Source: Dissulfurimicrobium hydrothermale
GTDB taxonomy: Bacteria; Desulfobacterota; Dissulfuribacteria; Dissulfuribacterales; Sh68
Direction: 5' to 3'
Assembly: GCF_022026155.1 (NCBI RefSeq)
Contig: NZ_CP085041.1
Location: forward strand, 1,644,306-1,708,305
DNA: 64,000 bases
The position numbers and the translations under genes were made by a program. Positions 47,030 to 56,175 of this stretch are shown piece by piece; the stretch's first letter is position 1, and every line of letters starts with the position of its first letter. Under the pieces are notes generated by a model that was given only the letters and a program-made list of their open reading frames with translations, did not search any database and was not told the DNA's origin.

Positions 47030-47788
47030 TTAACCATCTCCTTTATAATGAGCCCCCATAAATGGCCTTAAAATATCTATCGGCACAGGGAAAATGGTGG
47101 TCGAGTTGTTTTCAGCCGCCACCTCCCGCAACGTCTGGAGATAGCGAAGCTGCAGGGCCTCGGGAAACTTCCTTATTATGGCCGCGGCCTCCGACAGCTT
47201 TTCAGCCGCCTGGAACTCACCCTCCGCATTTATTATCTTAGCCCGGCGCTCCCTTTCCGCCTCAGCTTGCCTCGCCATGGCACGCCTCATCTCTGCAGGG
47301 AGATCTATATCCTTGACCTCGATCTTTATGACCTTTATCCCCCACGGCGCCGTATCAATATCCAATATATCCTGTATCCTTGTATTGATCTTCTCGCGCT
47401 CCGACAAGAGTTCATCCATCTCGGCTTGACCGCAGATGCTCCTCAATGTGGTCTGGGCGAGCTGAGACGTTGCAAAAAGGTAGTTTTCCACCTCAACAAC
47501 GGCCATTACAGGGTCAACCACCCTAAAATAGACCACTGCACTCACCTTGACGGAGACATTGTCCCTTGTGATTACGTCCTGAGGCTGGACATCCAAGGTG
47601 ACTGTCCTCAAGTCCACCTTCTGCATCTTGTCGATGACCGGAATGAGTAGGATAATACCCGGCCCCTTGGCTCTTATCACCCTGCCCAAACGAAAGACCA
47701 CCGCCCGCTCGTACTCATTCATGATCCGAATGGCCGATGCAAGGAAACTTACCGTCAAAAAGATCAAAAAAAGGATAGAAAACCCCAT
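47030..47788 (-). CDS. SPFH/stomatin-family membrane protein (slipin)
   Basis: About 252 residues. One N-terminal membrane helix (about 3-20), then an SPFH/band-7 domain: [65 protein letters not shown], and [24 protein letters not shown]. Forms membrane microdomain scaffolds. A partner NfeD protease, usual in this family, is not adjacent here. Confidence 0.92.
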   Translation of the reverse strand: MGFSILFLIFLTVSFLASAIRIMNEYERAVVFRLGRVIRAKGPGIILLIPVIDKMQKVDLRTVTLDVQPQDVITRDNVSVKVSAVVYFRVVDPVMAVVEVENYLFATSQLAQTTLRSICGQAEMDELLSEREKINTRIQDILDIDTAPWGIKVIKIEVKDIDLPAEMRRAMARQAEAERERRAKIINAEGEFQAAEKLSEAAAIIRKFPEALQLRYLQTLREVAAENNSTTIFPVPIDILRPFMGAHYKGDG

Positions 47789-48060
47789 GATTACCCCCTT
47801 TCAGTAAATTGAACCGTAAGGTCCACTGTTGTGAAAAATAAGGACATACCTGAATATCGCAGAGACTAAACGCCTTAAATTCCACCACCGTTTAAATAAA
47901 ACGGTCAATCAGGAAGGCGAAGACGCAGGCAGGTCTGAAAAATTCAATAATCTTTTAAAATATACCTGACAAGACCAGCATATTCAAGAAACTTCAAGGG
48001 TAAAGAAACAGCTCATAATTTTTCTCTATAATGAATCATTTTCCCATAAATATTAACTAT
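47789..48060. other. Intergenic region upstream of the slipin and DsrE-like genes
   Basis: AT-rich gap between divergent genes, about 335 bases in all up to 48124. It holds a 7-bp perfect inverted repeat, ACCGTTT-AAATA-AAACGGT (47888-47906), that may be an operator, and the promoter listed at 48061. No gene or RNA is recognised. Confidence 0.5.
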
Positions 48061-48090
48061 TTGACTTTTCAATGAAACCACAGCTATCTT
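48061..48090 (+). promoter_or_regulatory. Sigma70-like promoter for the DsrE-like gene
   Basis: TTGACT (48061-48066), 18-base spacer, TATCTT (48085-48090), ending 34 bases before the ATG at 48125. The spacing is one base over optimum. Confidence 0.5.
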
Positions 48091-48124
48091 GCCTTTCAAA
48101 AATCAAACAAGGAGGGTTTGTAAA

Positions 48125-48532
48125 ATGAAGATTAAAATTTTTTTAATGACGGTTCTGGCAGCAGTGTTGTTGGCATGCGCCGGAGGATTTGTGCAATCAG
48201 CCCTTGCAGGGGAAAAACTCGGGATCATCATCTATTCCGACGATGCAGAGACTGCATGGAACGCCTTACGGCTTGCCAATTTCTCCATGAAAAAAGGGGG
48301 TGAGGTAAGCGTATTTTTTCTTGGAAAAGGCGTAGTGGGTGCTCAAAAAACAAATGAAACTTTTAATGTTAAGGAACAGGCCGAAGACCTTGTAAAGGCC
48401 GGAGGTAAGGTTTACGCCTGCAAGGTCTGTCTCAAACTACACAAGCTCGAACCGTCGGAAACATGCCCTGTTTCAACAATGGAAGACCTCTATAGCCTCA
48501 TTATGTCCAATAACAAGGTACTTACCTTTTAA
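48125..48532 (+). CDS. Secreted DsrE/DsrF-like protein
   Basis: About 135 residues. Residues 1-27 are an export signal (ends SALA); a possible lipobox LLAC lies inside it, so lipidation at Cys16 is an alternative. The mature part has the DsrE fold core: LGIIIYSDDAETAWNALRLANFSMKKG, VSVFFLGKGV, and a CxxC-type pair in YACKVCLKLH with a third Cys further on (ETCPVSTMEDL). Cytoplasmic DsrE/TusD proteins carry persulfide; an exported form suggests sulfur handling in the periplasm. ATG at 48125 follows AAGGAGGG. The heptaheme cytochrome gene follows after 107 bases. Confidence 0.85.
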   Translation: MKIKIFLMTVLAAVLLACAGGFVQSALAGEKLGIIIYSDDAETAWNALRLANFSMKKGGEVSVFFLGKGVVGAQKTNETFNVKEQAEDLVKAGGKVYACKVCLKLHKLEPSETCPVSTMEDLYSLIMSNNKVLTF

Positions 48533-48639
48533 TTATATTTAAAAATAACGATTGACGGCGTTTCTCTTGACTTCCTGTTAATTTTATTTTATACCTGCAA
48601 GCATTAGGGTTCTAAATTTTAGCAGGGAGGGAATAGCTT

Positions 48640-50037
48640 ATGAAAAAGTCGTGGTTGTCGTTTGTAATCGTATGCATGGCGGTCATGGTAGGCATGGCCT
48701 ATGCCGACTCGGATAGGCACCATCAAAACGAAGGTACAGCAACCTCAACTAGCAGTTCCAGTACAACCAGCAGCAATTACGTAGTATTCGCAACAAACGA
48801 CCTGGGCATGCACTGTGCATGCCCAGGGGCAGATACATTTCTGTTACTTCCGCCGTTCAACACCCTTAGGGCCCAAGTGATCCGTAGAGGTGACGATCCG
48901 GAGGTAATCACCGATCCGAATCAAATCACCGTTACCTACAGCATCCTTGAAAATACAGATGCCTCCCTAAAGGCTGATCCGTACTTTCAAAGCTGGATAA
49001 ACAATTCCCCCAAGATCTTTCCAGGCTTTCAGCCAATCAGGGCCGACGGCCGAATACAGGGCCTGACCGGCGCCACGTTGAGCGGCAACATGGTCCCGAT
49101 GCCTGGCGGCTATTGGGAAGTGGCCGGCATACCGGCATACCCTGCCCTGGACCCAAACGGTGTCATGATAGACCCACTAGGCGGTCCGAATCGCAATCCT
49201 TATCTCACAGGCCAGATAAAAGTCTACAGCAAATCAAACGGTGCGCTTCTGACGCAAGTCAACACGGTCGTTCCCGTCGCATTTGGCGGTTGTTGCAGCT
49301 GCCATCTGAGGGTCGCACAGGATTATGGCAGGGTCAACCCTACACCAAGAGACTCCTTTGAGGTCATGGGGATGCTCCATGCCCGCAGCTCAGGGATAGA
49401 TTTTTCAAAAATCGACCCTGATGGCGATGGAATCGGCGGACCGATCAGATGTTCCAGGTGTCATCTCGACCCGGCAATGGGCGAATCCGTTCCACCCGGT
49501 TACGCTGGATATCCGACATCCAAATATACCTTTTCCGACGTAGTTCACAGATTCCACGTCCAGAGCGCAGCCGTCCAAGTATATGACCCGAATATCGCCA
49601 ACAACTGCTATGACTGTCATCCCGGCAACGGAGTGAACTGTTACAGGGACACCCATCGTACAAAAACTATAAACGGTCACAACATCTGGTGCAGCGACTG
49701 TCATGGAGACCTCAACCAGCGCGTGGCGAGCGGACAGCTGCTGAAACCTTGGTCGGATCAGACCCTGCCGACATGTTCCAAGTGTCATTCAAACACCGGA
49801 GAGGGCGAAGGATACTTGAACACAGGGCTGTTCGGCAAATTCCTAAATAGCAGAGGGCATAAAGACCACAAGATACTATGTTCATCATGCCACGGCGAAC
49901 CTCATGCCCTTTATCCATCCACGCTTGCAAAAGACAATGCCGAACCAATGACAATCCAAGGCGACCCAAGGGCCGTCGGCAAATGCAGCGTCTGTCATAC
50001 GGATAGAAGCAGCAGCTGGGGCATGCCTCCGCATTAA
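48640..50037 (+). CDS. Secreted multiheme (seven CxxCH) cytochrome c
   Basis: About 465 residues. Signal peptide at 1-22 (ends MAYA), a Ser/Thr-rich linker, then an N-terminal domain with LGMHCACPGADTFLLLPPFNTLRAQV, a conserved but uncharacterised element of some Desulfobacterota cytochromes. Seven heme motifs follow: CCSCH, CSRCH, CYDCH, CSDCH, CSKCH, CSSCH, CSVCH, with extra His as distal ligands. No transmembrane segment beyond the signal, so periplasmic or extracellular electron transfer is inferred. A terminator follows at 50077. Confidence 0.9.
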   Translation: MKKSWLSFVIVCMAVMVGMAYADSDRHHQNEGTATSTSSSSTTSSNYVVFATNDLGMHCACPGADTFLLLPPFNTLRAQVIRRGDDPEVITDPNQITVTYSILENTDASLKADPYFQSWINNSPKIFPGFQPIRADGRIQGLTGATLSGNMVPMPGGYWEVAGIPAYPALDPNGVMIDPLGGPNRNPYLTGQIKVYSKSNGALLTQVNTVVPVAFGGCCSCHLRVAQDYGRVNPTPRDSFEVMGMLHARSSGIDFSKIDPDGDGIGGPIRCSRCHLDPAMGESVPPGYAGYPTSKYTFSDVVHRFHVQSAAVQVYDPNIANNCYDCHPGNGVNCYRDTHRTKTINGHNIWCSDCHGDLNQRVASGQLLKPWSDQTLPTCSKCHSNTGEGEGYLNTGLFGKFLNSRGHKDHKILCSSCHGEPHALYPSTLAKDNAEPMTIQGDPRAVGKCSVCHTDRSSSWGMPPH

Positions 50038-50076
50038 TGCACGATCGGACCAACAACGGCTAACGTTAAAAAACAG

Positions 50077-50116
50077 GGGCGGCAAGGCGACATCCTGCCG
50101 CCCTTTAATTCTTTTA
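50077..50116 (+). terminator. Rho-independent terminator after the cytochrome gene
   Basis: GC-rich hairpin: GGGCGGC(A)AGG from 50077 pairs with CCTGCCGCCC to 50103, followed by TTTAATTCTTTT. The stem has one bulged A. Confidence 0.85.
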
Positions 50117-50145
50117 AATAAAAACCTCAAACGATCGGGACATAC

Positions 50146-51156
50146 ATGAAAAATCTCCTAATCACCTTTTCGGCATTTTTGACATTACTTCTCTGGTCTT
50201 TGGACCCCGCGCACCCTTTGCTCGGAGCCGACAGCCCAGCAAGAGACAACTGGACCTATGATTGGTCAAAAACTAAAAACTTTATTGAAGCCTGGTCCAA
50301 AAGGCCAACTTTCCCTGACTCCATATCATTCGCCTATTATTTTGTCTATTCGAAAAGGGCATTGGGCCTGGAAATTTCAAAAGATGAGCGAAATAAACTA
50401 CTGAATTTCATAAAAGACTGCCAGACAAAAGATGGCGGTTTTGTGTCGGAGCCAAAATTTGACAAAGACAGCAATATCATCAGCAGTTTCTATGCAATAA
50501 AGGCCCTTGACATGCTCAAAGAACCGCATTTGGTGAACGAAAAAAGACTAGCCGGATTTCTCCATTCCATGTTCACTAAGGAGGGAGGGATGCGCCTGAG
50601 CAGCAACACCAAAGAGGCGTCGCTGGCCGGAACCGCCTTGGGTGTTGTACTTCTAAACAGGCTATCCGACTTGACAGATCGAGAAAAGAGGCTCGCAACT
50701 GCCTATATCCTGAAATACAAGACGCGGGATGATGGTTTCGGGCTGGTCGGCAACAAGGTCTCTTCGATAAGGGCCACGGCCATGGCGGTTGCGGCCTTAA
50801 AATCAATGAACGCCATTGGAGACATAAAGAAAGATGTGATATGCTTCCTTAGTCAAAGCCGATATTCCGGACTGATCAAAGAAAAGAGGTTCAAGACCCT
50901 GCCATCCATGGAAGAGATGGCGCAATTCCTTGCAACGGTCAGGCTTGTTGGATCATCAGACAAAAAAATAGCAGATCCCCAAAAGATATCAAAGTTTGTA
51001 AGATCGCTCTATATACCGGAAAATGGGGGATTCGGACCGGAACCAGGGCTTGGGACTACACCGCCCAGCACGTATTATGGTCTATTCTGCCTAGTCGAAC
51101 TGGGCAGGTTAAAGCCAGCCGACATGACCGGCATGTCTGGTTTCTTTTCATTCTAA
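50146..51156 (+). CDS. Secreted prenyltransferase/squalene-oxidase-type repeat protein
   Basis: About 336 residues. Signal peptide at about 1-28. At least four alpha-toroid repeats with the signature Q-x-x-D-GGF: QTKDGGFVSEPKFDKDSNIISSFYAIKALDML, FTKEGGMRL with LAGTALGVVLL, KTRDDGFGLVG with RATAMAVAAL, and ENGGFGPEPG with STYYGLFCLVELG. The fold is that of protein prenyltransferase beta subunits and terpene cyclases, but a secreted form probably binds or scaffolds rather than prenylates. No zinc-ligand set is clear. It lies downstream of the terminator and may have its own promoter. Confidence 0.78.
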   Translation: MKNLLITFSAFLTLLLWSLDPAHPLLGADSPARDNWTYDWSKTKNFIEAWSKRPTFPDSISFAYYFVYSKRALGLEISKDERNKLLNFIKDCQTKDGGFVSEPKFDKDSNIISSFYAIKALDMLKEPHLVNEKRLAGFLHSMFTKEGGMRLSSNTKEASLAGTALGVVLLNRLSDLTDREKRLATAYILKYKTRDDGFGLVGNKVSSIRATAMAVAALKSMNAIGDIKKDVICFLSQSRYSGLIKEKRFKTLPSMEEMAQFLATVRLVGSSDKKIADPQKISKFVRSLYIPENGGFGPEPGLGTTPPSTYYGLFCLVELGRLKPADMTGMSGFFSF

Positions 51157-51198
51157 GAAATCATCCGGTCAAAACACAACTGGGGCATAATAATTTAA

Positions 51199-52464
51199 TT
51201 AAATCTTATAGTTCGAATAAAACACCTCGGCTATATGTATAGCCTTTAGGTTCAAAGACGACGGGGTATTCATCCTGAACTGCAATAGACACCCTGAACA
51301 CGTTGTTACAACCAGATCCACGCCCTTGTCCTTTCCTACCACGGCCTCAAGCCTCCTCTCAAAGATCTTTCTTGAAAGGCCGGCGTGCTTGAGGCTGAAT
51401 ACACCGCCATGTCCACAGCAACCACTGCGGGTTGATCTGAAACCGGCAGGGCTAAGCCGTCCCAAAAACCCTTCCATCGCCCCTGCCTTACCCTTCCCGC
51501 CCGATGCGAAACGCTCGTGACAAGGCGCATGATATGTCATCACAAGACCGGCATAGCATTCGGATATCTTGAGCACGTGGCCGGCCCTAACAAGGAGATC
51601 GCCAAACTCCATCACGCTAGATGCTATCTTTAGTGCTGCATCTCTATCAGGGCCATGTTCAAAAAGAACCGGCCATCGCCTTATCATGGCCGCACATGAG
51701 GCGCAGCCCGTAACTACCGCATCAAAGATACCTGCATCCTCAATCGCACGGATGTTTGCAAGCGCAAGGGCCCTTGCCTGATCCATAAGGCCAGACGCAA
51801 AGGCCGGCATCCCACAACAGACCTGGGCGGCGGGTACTATAACAGCGCCACCCAAAAGGCCTGCTATAGCCTCAGCCACATCTGTATAGATATAATTCTG
51901 GATGCAACCTATGAAAAACACCGTCTTTTTTCCTTCAGTCAGTCCATAAATGCCTCGTTTAACATCATAAAATCCGCGAGACAAGTGCAAGACCGCAGGC
52001 CTTGGCGAAATATCCGGCAAGGAGATCTGCGTCAAACCTTCTGACATATCCAGAAAACCCAAAAGCCTCAATATGAGGCCGCTATCCATCGGAAGCATTC
52101 GGGAGATGCCTGATAAAAATCGGGCTAGGCGCAACGCAAAATAAGGTCTATTCAAAATAGTCCGTAAAAAAAAAGAGCCAGGACTACCCAAGCGCCGCCT
52201 GGCGTCTCGAACGATATCGTCCACTTCAACCCCGGCAGGACAGACAAAACTGCATCCACCGCACTGGAGGCATGCATTCAACGTCTCGAAGACCTTCTCC
52301 TTTTTTAGAAAGGCTGGCCCAAAGCAGACGGAGGCCCCTCCCTGAAAAAGCCTTGCCTTTCCCCTGGGAGAAAACAATTCATGCCTGGTAAGATCATATA
52401 CAGGACAGACAGAAAGGCATGCCCCACAACGGGTGCATTTGCCATTATCCAAACCCGTAGCCAT
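51199..52464 (-). CDS. Fe-S oxidoreductase subunit with two CCG domains (GlcF/GlpC/HdrD type)
   Basis: About 421 residues. Two [4Fe-4S] ferredoxin motifs at the N-terminus (CTRCGACLSVCPVY and CLQCGGCSFVCPAG). Two CCG domains follow (VCCGMPAF with TGCASC; GCCGHGGVF with TTCSGC). Such proteins take electrons from a FAD oxidoreductase (GlcD-type) to quinone or disulfide; no GlcD-like gene is in the window. It starts ten bases after the holA stop, so it is transcribed with holA. Confidence 0.88.
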   Translation of the reverse strand: MATGLDNGKCTRCGACLSVCPVYDLTRHELFSPRGKARLFQGGASVCFGPAFLKKEKVFETLNACLQCGGCSFVCPAGVEVDDIVRDARRRLGSPGSFFLRTILNRPYFALRLARFLSGISRMLPMDSGLILRLLGFLDMSEGLTQISLPDISPRPAVLHLSRGFYDVKRGIYGLTEGKKTVFFIGCIQNYIYTDVAEAIAGLLGGAVIVPAAQVCCGMPAFASGLMDQARALALANIRAIEDAGIFDAVVTGCASCAAMIRRWPVLFEHGPDRDAALKIASSVMEFGDLLVRAGHVLKISECYAGLVMTYHAPCHERFASGGKGKAGAMEGFLGRLSPAGFRSTRSGCCGHGGVFSLKHAGLSRKIFERRLEAVVGKDKGVDLVVTTCSGCLLQFRMNTPSSLNLKAIHIAEVFYSNYKI

Positions 52465-52473
52465 GATGACCCG

Positions 52474-53634
52474 CTATCTTTCAATTATCTCAAGGATCAG
52501 TCGTTCAAGTATAACCCTTGAAGGGCACTGTCCGCCCTTTAGGGCAAGATCGACATCAGGGAGCCTGGCAAACAGTTCAAGTACCTTTTCAAGCCTAAAC
52601 CTGTGTGCATCCCTGTACATAATATAAAGTGCATAGGGATGAAGGCCTTTTAATGCATGAGGAGCGGGCTCTCCCCAAAAGGCCTTGAGATTTGGAAGAA
52701 TTTCCTTCTGAAAGACTTGATAGGTCATGCCTTGCATCGACAAGACGCCCTGCTTATCTGAAAGTGCAGCAAGGATAAGCGCCATCTTTCTAAGGAAGTT
52801 GGCGATTGTTTGCAATATTATAAGAGGATGGACATCATCGGCCAATAGCCTGGAAATTACCTCGAACGCTGAGGCCTTGTCGCGTCTCAAGATTGCATCG
52901 GCAAGTCTAAAGACCTCCTCCTCCCTCTGTCTCGAGATCGCCTCTCTTACATCGTCCAGACCGATCCGTTCCCTGGGGCCTGCAAGGCTTATTAATTTGT
53001 CAATTTCAATGCCAAGCGCGACAGGATCGTGGCCCACTTGATCCAAGATCAAGTCTACAACCCCCTTGTCAGCCTTTTTCCCCGCCCTTTGCAATAATCC
53101 ATTGACATAGGCGGAGGCCGCATTTTTCGTATCTTTCGAGCTATCCCCACCTATTCCTACATCTATTACTACAGGGCCAAGTCTTTTAAACCTTGAAAAG
53201 GCGCCGATCCTTTTGTCAACGCAATCGCTCTCGATGACTAGAATAGACCGGATGTCCTTCTGGGACGAAAGCCATAAAAAAACCTTCTCCCAGTCCTGGG
53301 CCTCGGCTTCCCAGCGGCCGTCTGCGCCGGCACTGGTCAAAAACGGCGGATCCTGTAAAAGGACCACCTTTCTGCCTGGTCTGCCTGGGGAGAAAGGCCT
53401 GGTCTTAACTGCCTCAAGGACTGCCCCAGCCGTACACGCCTCCTGGGCAATAGTCTCGAGATTGAATTCCAGAGAGGCCTCACCGATGAGCGCTGTTATC
53501 AGACGCTGCACCAACGGCGCTGTCAACGGGTGCTGTCCGATAAACAGATAGCAAGGTGAGATCTCATCATTTGATACCGACTGGACAAAATCTTCACCGC
53601 CCTGCAAATGACCATTATTTATTTGCCTTTTCAT
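52474..53634 (-). CDS. holA: DNA polymerase III subunit delta (HolA)
   Basis: About 386 residues. Clamp-loader delta fold: SPCYLFIGQHPLTAPLVQRLI at the N-terminus, TRPFSPGRPGRKVVLLQDPPFL, a central ILDQVGHDPVALGIEIDKLISL and the AHRFRLEKVLELFARLPDVDLALKGG end. It opens the sliding clamp. Sequence is divergent, as usual for delta. Confidence 0.88.
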   Translation of the reverse strand: MKRQINNGHLQGGEDFVQSVSNDEISPCYLFIGQHPLTAPLVQRLITALIGEASLEFNLETIAQEACTAGAVLEAVKTRPFSPGRPGRKVVLLQDPPFLTSAGADGRWEAEAQDWEKVFLWLSSQKDIRSILVIESDCVDKRIGAFSRFKRLGPVVIDVGIGGDSSKDTKNAASAYVNGLLQRAGKKADKGVVDLILDQVGHDPVALGIEIDKLISLAGPRERIGLDDVREAISRQREEEVFRLADAILRRDKASAFEVISRLLADDVHPLIILQTIANFLRKMALILAALSDKQGVLSMQGMTYQVFQKEILPNLKAFWGEPAPHALKGLHPYALYIMYRDAHRFRLEKVLELFARLPDVDLALKGGQCPSRVILERLILEIIER

Positions 53635-53753
53635 CCCAACACTGATGTGCCCTTATATGCCATCTTTAAACAGGCCACGAAGATGCCTCGCATCCGCTGG
53701 GTTGGGTGGTGATCATTTGCCTGCAACCCGCTAATGCCTCTGATAGGAATGAA

Positions 53754-54572
53754 TCAGGTATGCCCGCCTAGTTCCATTGAACGCCTGACTGCCGCCCTCA
53801 CGGCATCCATCAAAAGCCCTTTAAACGCCCCCTTTTCAAGCATATAAAGCCCATCGATGGTGGTGCCGCCCGGGCTCGTCACCATGGATGCAAGCTCGGA
53901 TGGATGCCTTCCAGTCTCCTTGCACATGACAGCTGAACCAATAACGGTCTGCAAGACAAGCTCGGCCGCCACAGGCCTTGACAGGCCTTCTCTGACCCCT
54001 GCATCTATCAATCCCTCTATAAATGCGAATACATATGCCGGCCCACTGCCGCTCAAGCCGGTTACCGCATCCATGAGATGCTCAGGCAACACAACGACTA
54101 TACCGACCGCACCCATTATATCCCTTGCAAGCATAATGTCTTCTTCCCTCGCGAAGCTCCCGGGAGACAAGGCCGCCGCACCATATCCCACAAGGGCCGG
54201 TGTATTGGGCATGACACGGACGACCCTGGTGTCGCGTGGAAGACCGTCTTGAAGCAGTCTGAGCGGTATGCCTGCTGCTATGGACAGGACAAGGTGATCC
54301 ATCGTTACATACTCGTTGATCTCTTCGAGCACCCTTGAAATGACCTGCGGCTTTACTGCAAGCACAATGATGTCGGAACTCGACACCACCTCTTTGTTGC
54401 TGTCTGTCGCCCTTACGCCGTATGTCTTGGCGAGGTGGTCCCTGCGACCTACCGCTGGATCAGAGGCGATGACCTTTTCCTTTGATACAAAGCCAGCGGA
54501 TATGAGCCCTTTTATAAGGGCCTCGGCCATTTGCCCGCCGCCGATAAATCCGATACCTTTCTCAACAGCCAT
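53754..54572 (-). CDS. proC: Pyrroline-5-carboxylate reductase
   Basis: About 272 residues. Last step of proline synthesis. NAD(P)-binding GIGFIGGGQMAEALIKGL, VKPQVISRVLEEI, RVMPNTPALVGYGAAAL, GLSGSGPAYVFAFIEGLIDAGVREGLSR and TSPGGTTIDGLYMLEKG are all diagnostic. The ATG at 54572 follows AAGGGG at six bases; longer readings upstream would enter the fur-like gene. Confidence 0.95.
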   Translation of the reverse strand: MAVEKGIGFIGGGQMAEALIKGLISAGFVSKEKVIASDPAVGRRDHLAKTYGVRATDSNKEVVSSSDIIVLAVKPQVISRVLEEINEYVTMDHLVLSIAAGIPLRLLQDGLPRDTRVVRVMPNTPALVGYGAAALSPGSFAREEDIMLARDIMGAVGIVVVLPEHLMDAVTGLSGSGPAYVFAFIEGLIDAGVREGLSRPVAAELVLQTVIGSAVMCKETGRHPSELASMVTSPGGTTIDGLYMLEKGAFKGLLMDAVRAAVRRSMELGGHT

Positions 54573-54607
54573 ATGCAACCCCTTAAATCGACGAGAACTA
54601 TAAAAAA

Positions 54608-55381
54608 CTAATGACCCCTGCTTTCCGTCTGGCTTACCATGATCTTCTGCGCTAGGCCGCGCCCTACGGCCAGACGACTCCCCTTCAAATTTATAATTAT
54701 CGGGCCACAATTGCTGACCACCTCTATCTCCTCGCCCGGCGAGATCCCCATCGCCGTAAGCCTGTGCCTAATGTCATAACCGCCTATCAGCCGCTCCACC
54801 TTGAGTTTTTCCCCGCTTGCTGCCATAGAAAGGGGCATACCTGGCCCAGCGCGCGAGGCCCTTTTGCATGCAGGGCAGAGTCCGATAATCGTCAACTTGT
54901 GGGAAAGCGGTTCAAAATCATATCCGCCCGATATCTCCCTGATGAGCTCGCCGATCTCCGGACTGTTGAACTCCGTCACCTTGCCGCATTTTGGACACAA
55001 GAGATGATCATGCTTCGAACCGAGATGCAGATGTTCATACCACGGCCCATCCCCGTCAAGGTATATACGCTGGGCTATACCGTAACGACAGAGTATGTCG
55101 AGCACCTTATTTATAAACTCTATGTCGAATTTATGCCCAGCCTTCTTCAGGCCTTCCTGAATGGCCGATGTGGAGATATGCCCTTCGGTATCCAAAAAAT
55201 AATTAAGTATCAAATCCCCGCCGTCAGGTAATGGCTCCTCCATCTCTCTCAAGAGCCTGAACAATTCGTCCTTTTCGCTCATATGGAACCTACGGATGCC
55301 CTCACCCTCACAGCGTGCGCACGGCTCGGAATTGCTTTTTACACTGCATCTCCTCTTTTTGCCGATTTCACAAAACCACAT
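54608..55381 (-). CDS. Fur-family regulator fused to a FeoA domain
   Basis: About 257 residues. A Fur winged helix (about 38-115) with a dimerisation/metal part (EHLHLGSKHDHLLCPKCGKVTEF and GLCPACKRAS) is followed by a FeoA-type SH3 domain (about 185-250: LIGGYDIRHRLTAMGISPGEEIEVV, then LAVGRGLAQKIMV). Iron or another metal is the likely co-repressor. A Cys-rich N-terminal extension (CEIGKKRRCSV, then CARC) precedes the helix. The ATG at 55381 sits nine bases after GAGGTGGAG; an ATG at 55282 would drop this extension and has only a weak site. Confidence 0.85.
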   Translation of the reverse strand: MWFCEIGKKRRCSVKSNSEPCARCEGEGIRRFHMSEKDELFRLLREMEEPLPDGGDLILNYFLDTEGHISTSAIQEGLKKAGHKFDIEFINKVLDILCRYGIAQRIYLDGDGPWYEHLHLGSKHDHLLCPKCGKVTEFNSPEIGELIREISGGYDFEPLSHKLTIIGLCPACKRASRAGPGMPLSMAASGEKLKVERLIGGYDIRHRLTAMGISPGEEIEVVSNCGPIIINLKGSRLAVGRGLAQKIMVSQTESRGH

Positions 55382-55598
55382 TTCAAATATCTCCACCTCA
55401 AGATTGCCTGGACATGCTTCAGACCTATGAACTATAAAAAACGGCTTGCGTCAATACAAAAAAGCAACCGCGATCATCAGACCTTGCCTTGGCCGTATCG
55501 GGCATCCGCCGTCAAAATAGAACGATTAAAAACATTTGCTTTTTTTCGTTGCTGGCATTATAAAAAAACATGATTCATCCATCCTGTAAGAGGTGCGT

Positions 55599-55919
55599 AT
55601 GGCAACAATAAAAAAAATCATCCCCTATTTGGCGGTTTTGGTCGCATGCATGTTTTTTACAAACGGCTGTGTCAGTATGGGTAGGGACTTTCCGGTCGAT
55701 GCGGTGCCGAAGATCCAGATAGGAAAAACCACGAAGGAAGACATAGTCCGTATGTTCGGACCGCCCTGGCGCACAGGTCTGGAAGACGGAAAGACAATCT
55801 GGACATATGGGCATTATAATTATTCCTTGATCGGGAGCAGCAATACATACGACCTAGTCATAAGGTTCAATGCCAATAATATCGTTGAGTCATATACTTT
55901 CAACACCTCTGCGCCATAA
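55599..55919 (+). CDS. Small BamE/SmpA/OmlA-like lipoprotein
   Basis: About 106 residues. Signal peptide with Cys at the cleavage point (FTNGC), so probably lipidated. The mature domain has the SmpA pattern IQIGKTTKEDIVRMFGPPWRTGLEDGKTIWTYGHY, then LVIRFNANNIVESYTF. BamE helps beta-barrel assembly, but many small OmlA-like proteins have other roles. The ATG at 55599 follows GAGG; a GTG two codons earlier is less likely. Confidence 0.82.
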   Translation: MATIKKIIPYLAVLVACMFFTNGCVSMGRDFPVDAVPKIQIGKTTKEDIVRMFGPPWRTGLEDGKTIWTYGHYNYSLIGSSNTYDLVIRFNANNIVESYTFNTSAP

Positions 55920-55996
55920 TCACGGCCGTCATTGGGTCTTGAATCTTGAGGCAGCCTTCGGCTGGACCAATGCCTTAAGGATCTTCAAATTATATC

Positions 55997-56024
55997 TTGA
56001 CAGAGAAACGATGCTCTTTATATT
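55997..56024 (+). promoter_or_regulatory. Promoter of tRNA-Gly
   Basis: TTGACA (55997-56002), 16-base spacer, TATATT (56019-56024), 17 bases before the tRNA. Close to consensus. Confidence 0.75.
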
Positions 56025-56041
56025 ATGGCACAAAATTCTCG

Positions 56042-56116
<75 letters not shown>

Positions 56117-56132
56117 GATAGCATGCACATCA

Positions 56133-56167
56133 GGGGCGGCAATGATAACCGTCCCTTTTATTTTTTT
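56133..56167 (+). terminator. Rho-independent terminator after tRNA-Gly
   Basis: Stem GGGGCGG (56133-56139) pairs with CCGTCCC (56149-56155) with one G-T pair, followed by a long T-rich run. The TPR gene's ribosome site (GGAG) begins right after the run. Confidence 0.75.
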
Positions 56168-56175
56168 GGAGAAAC

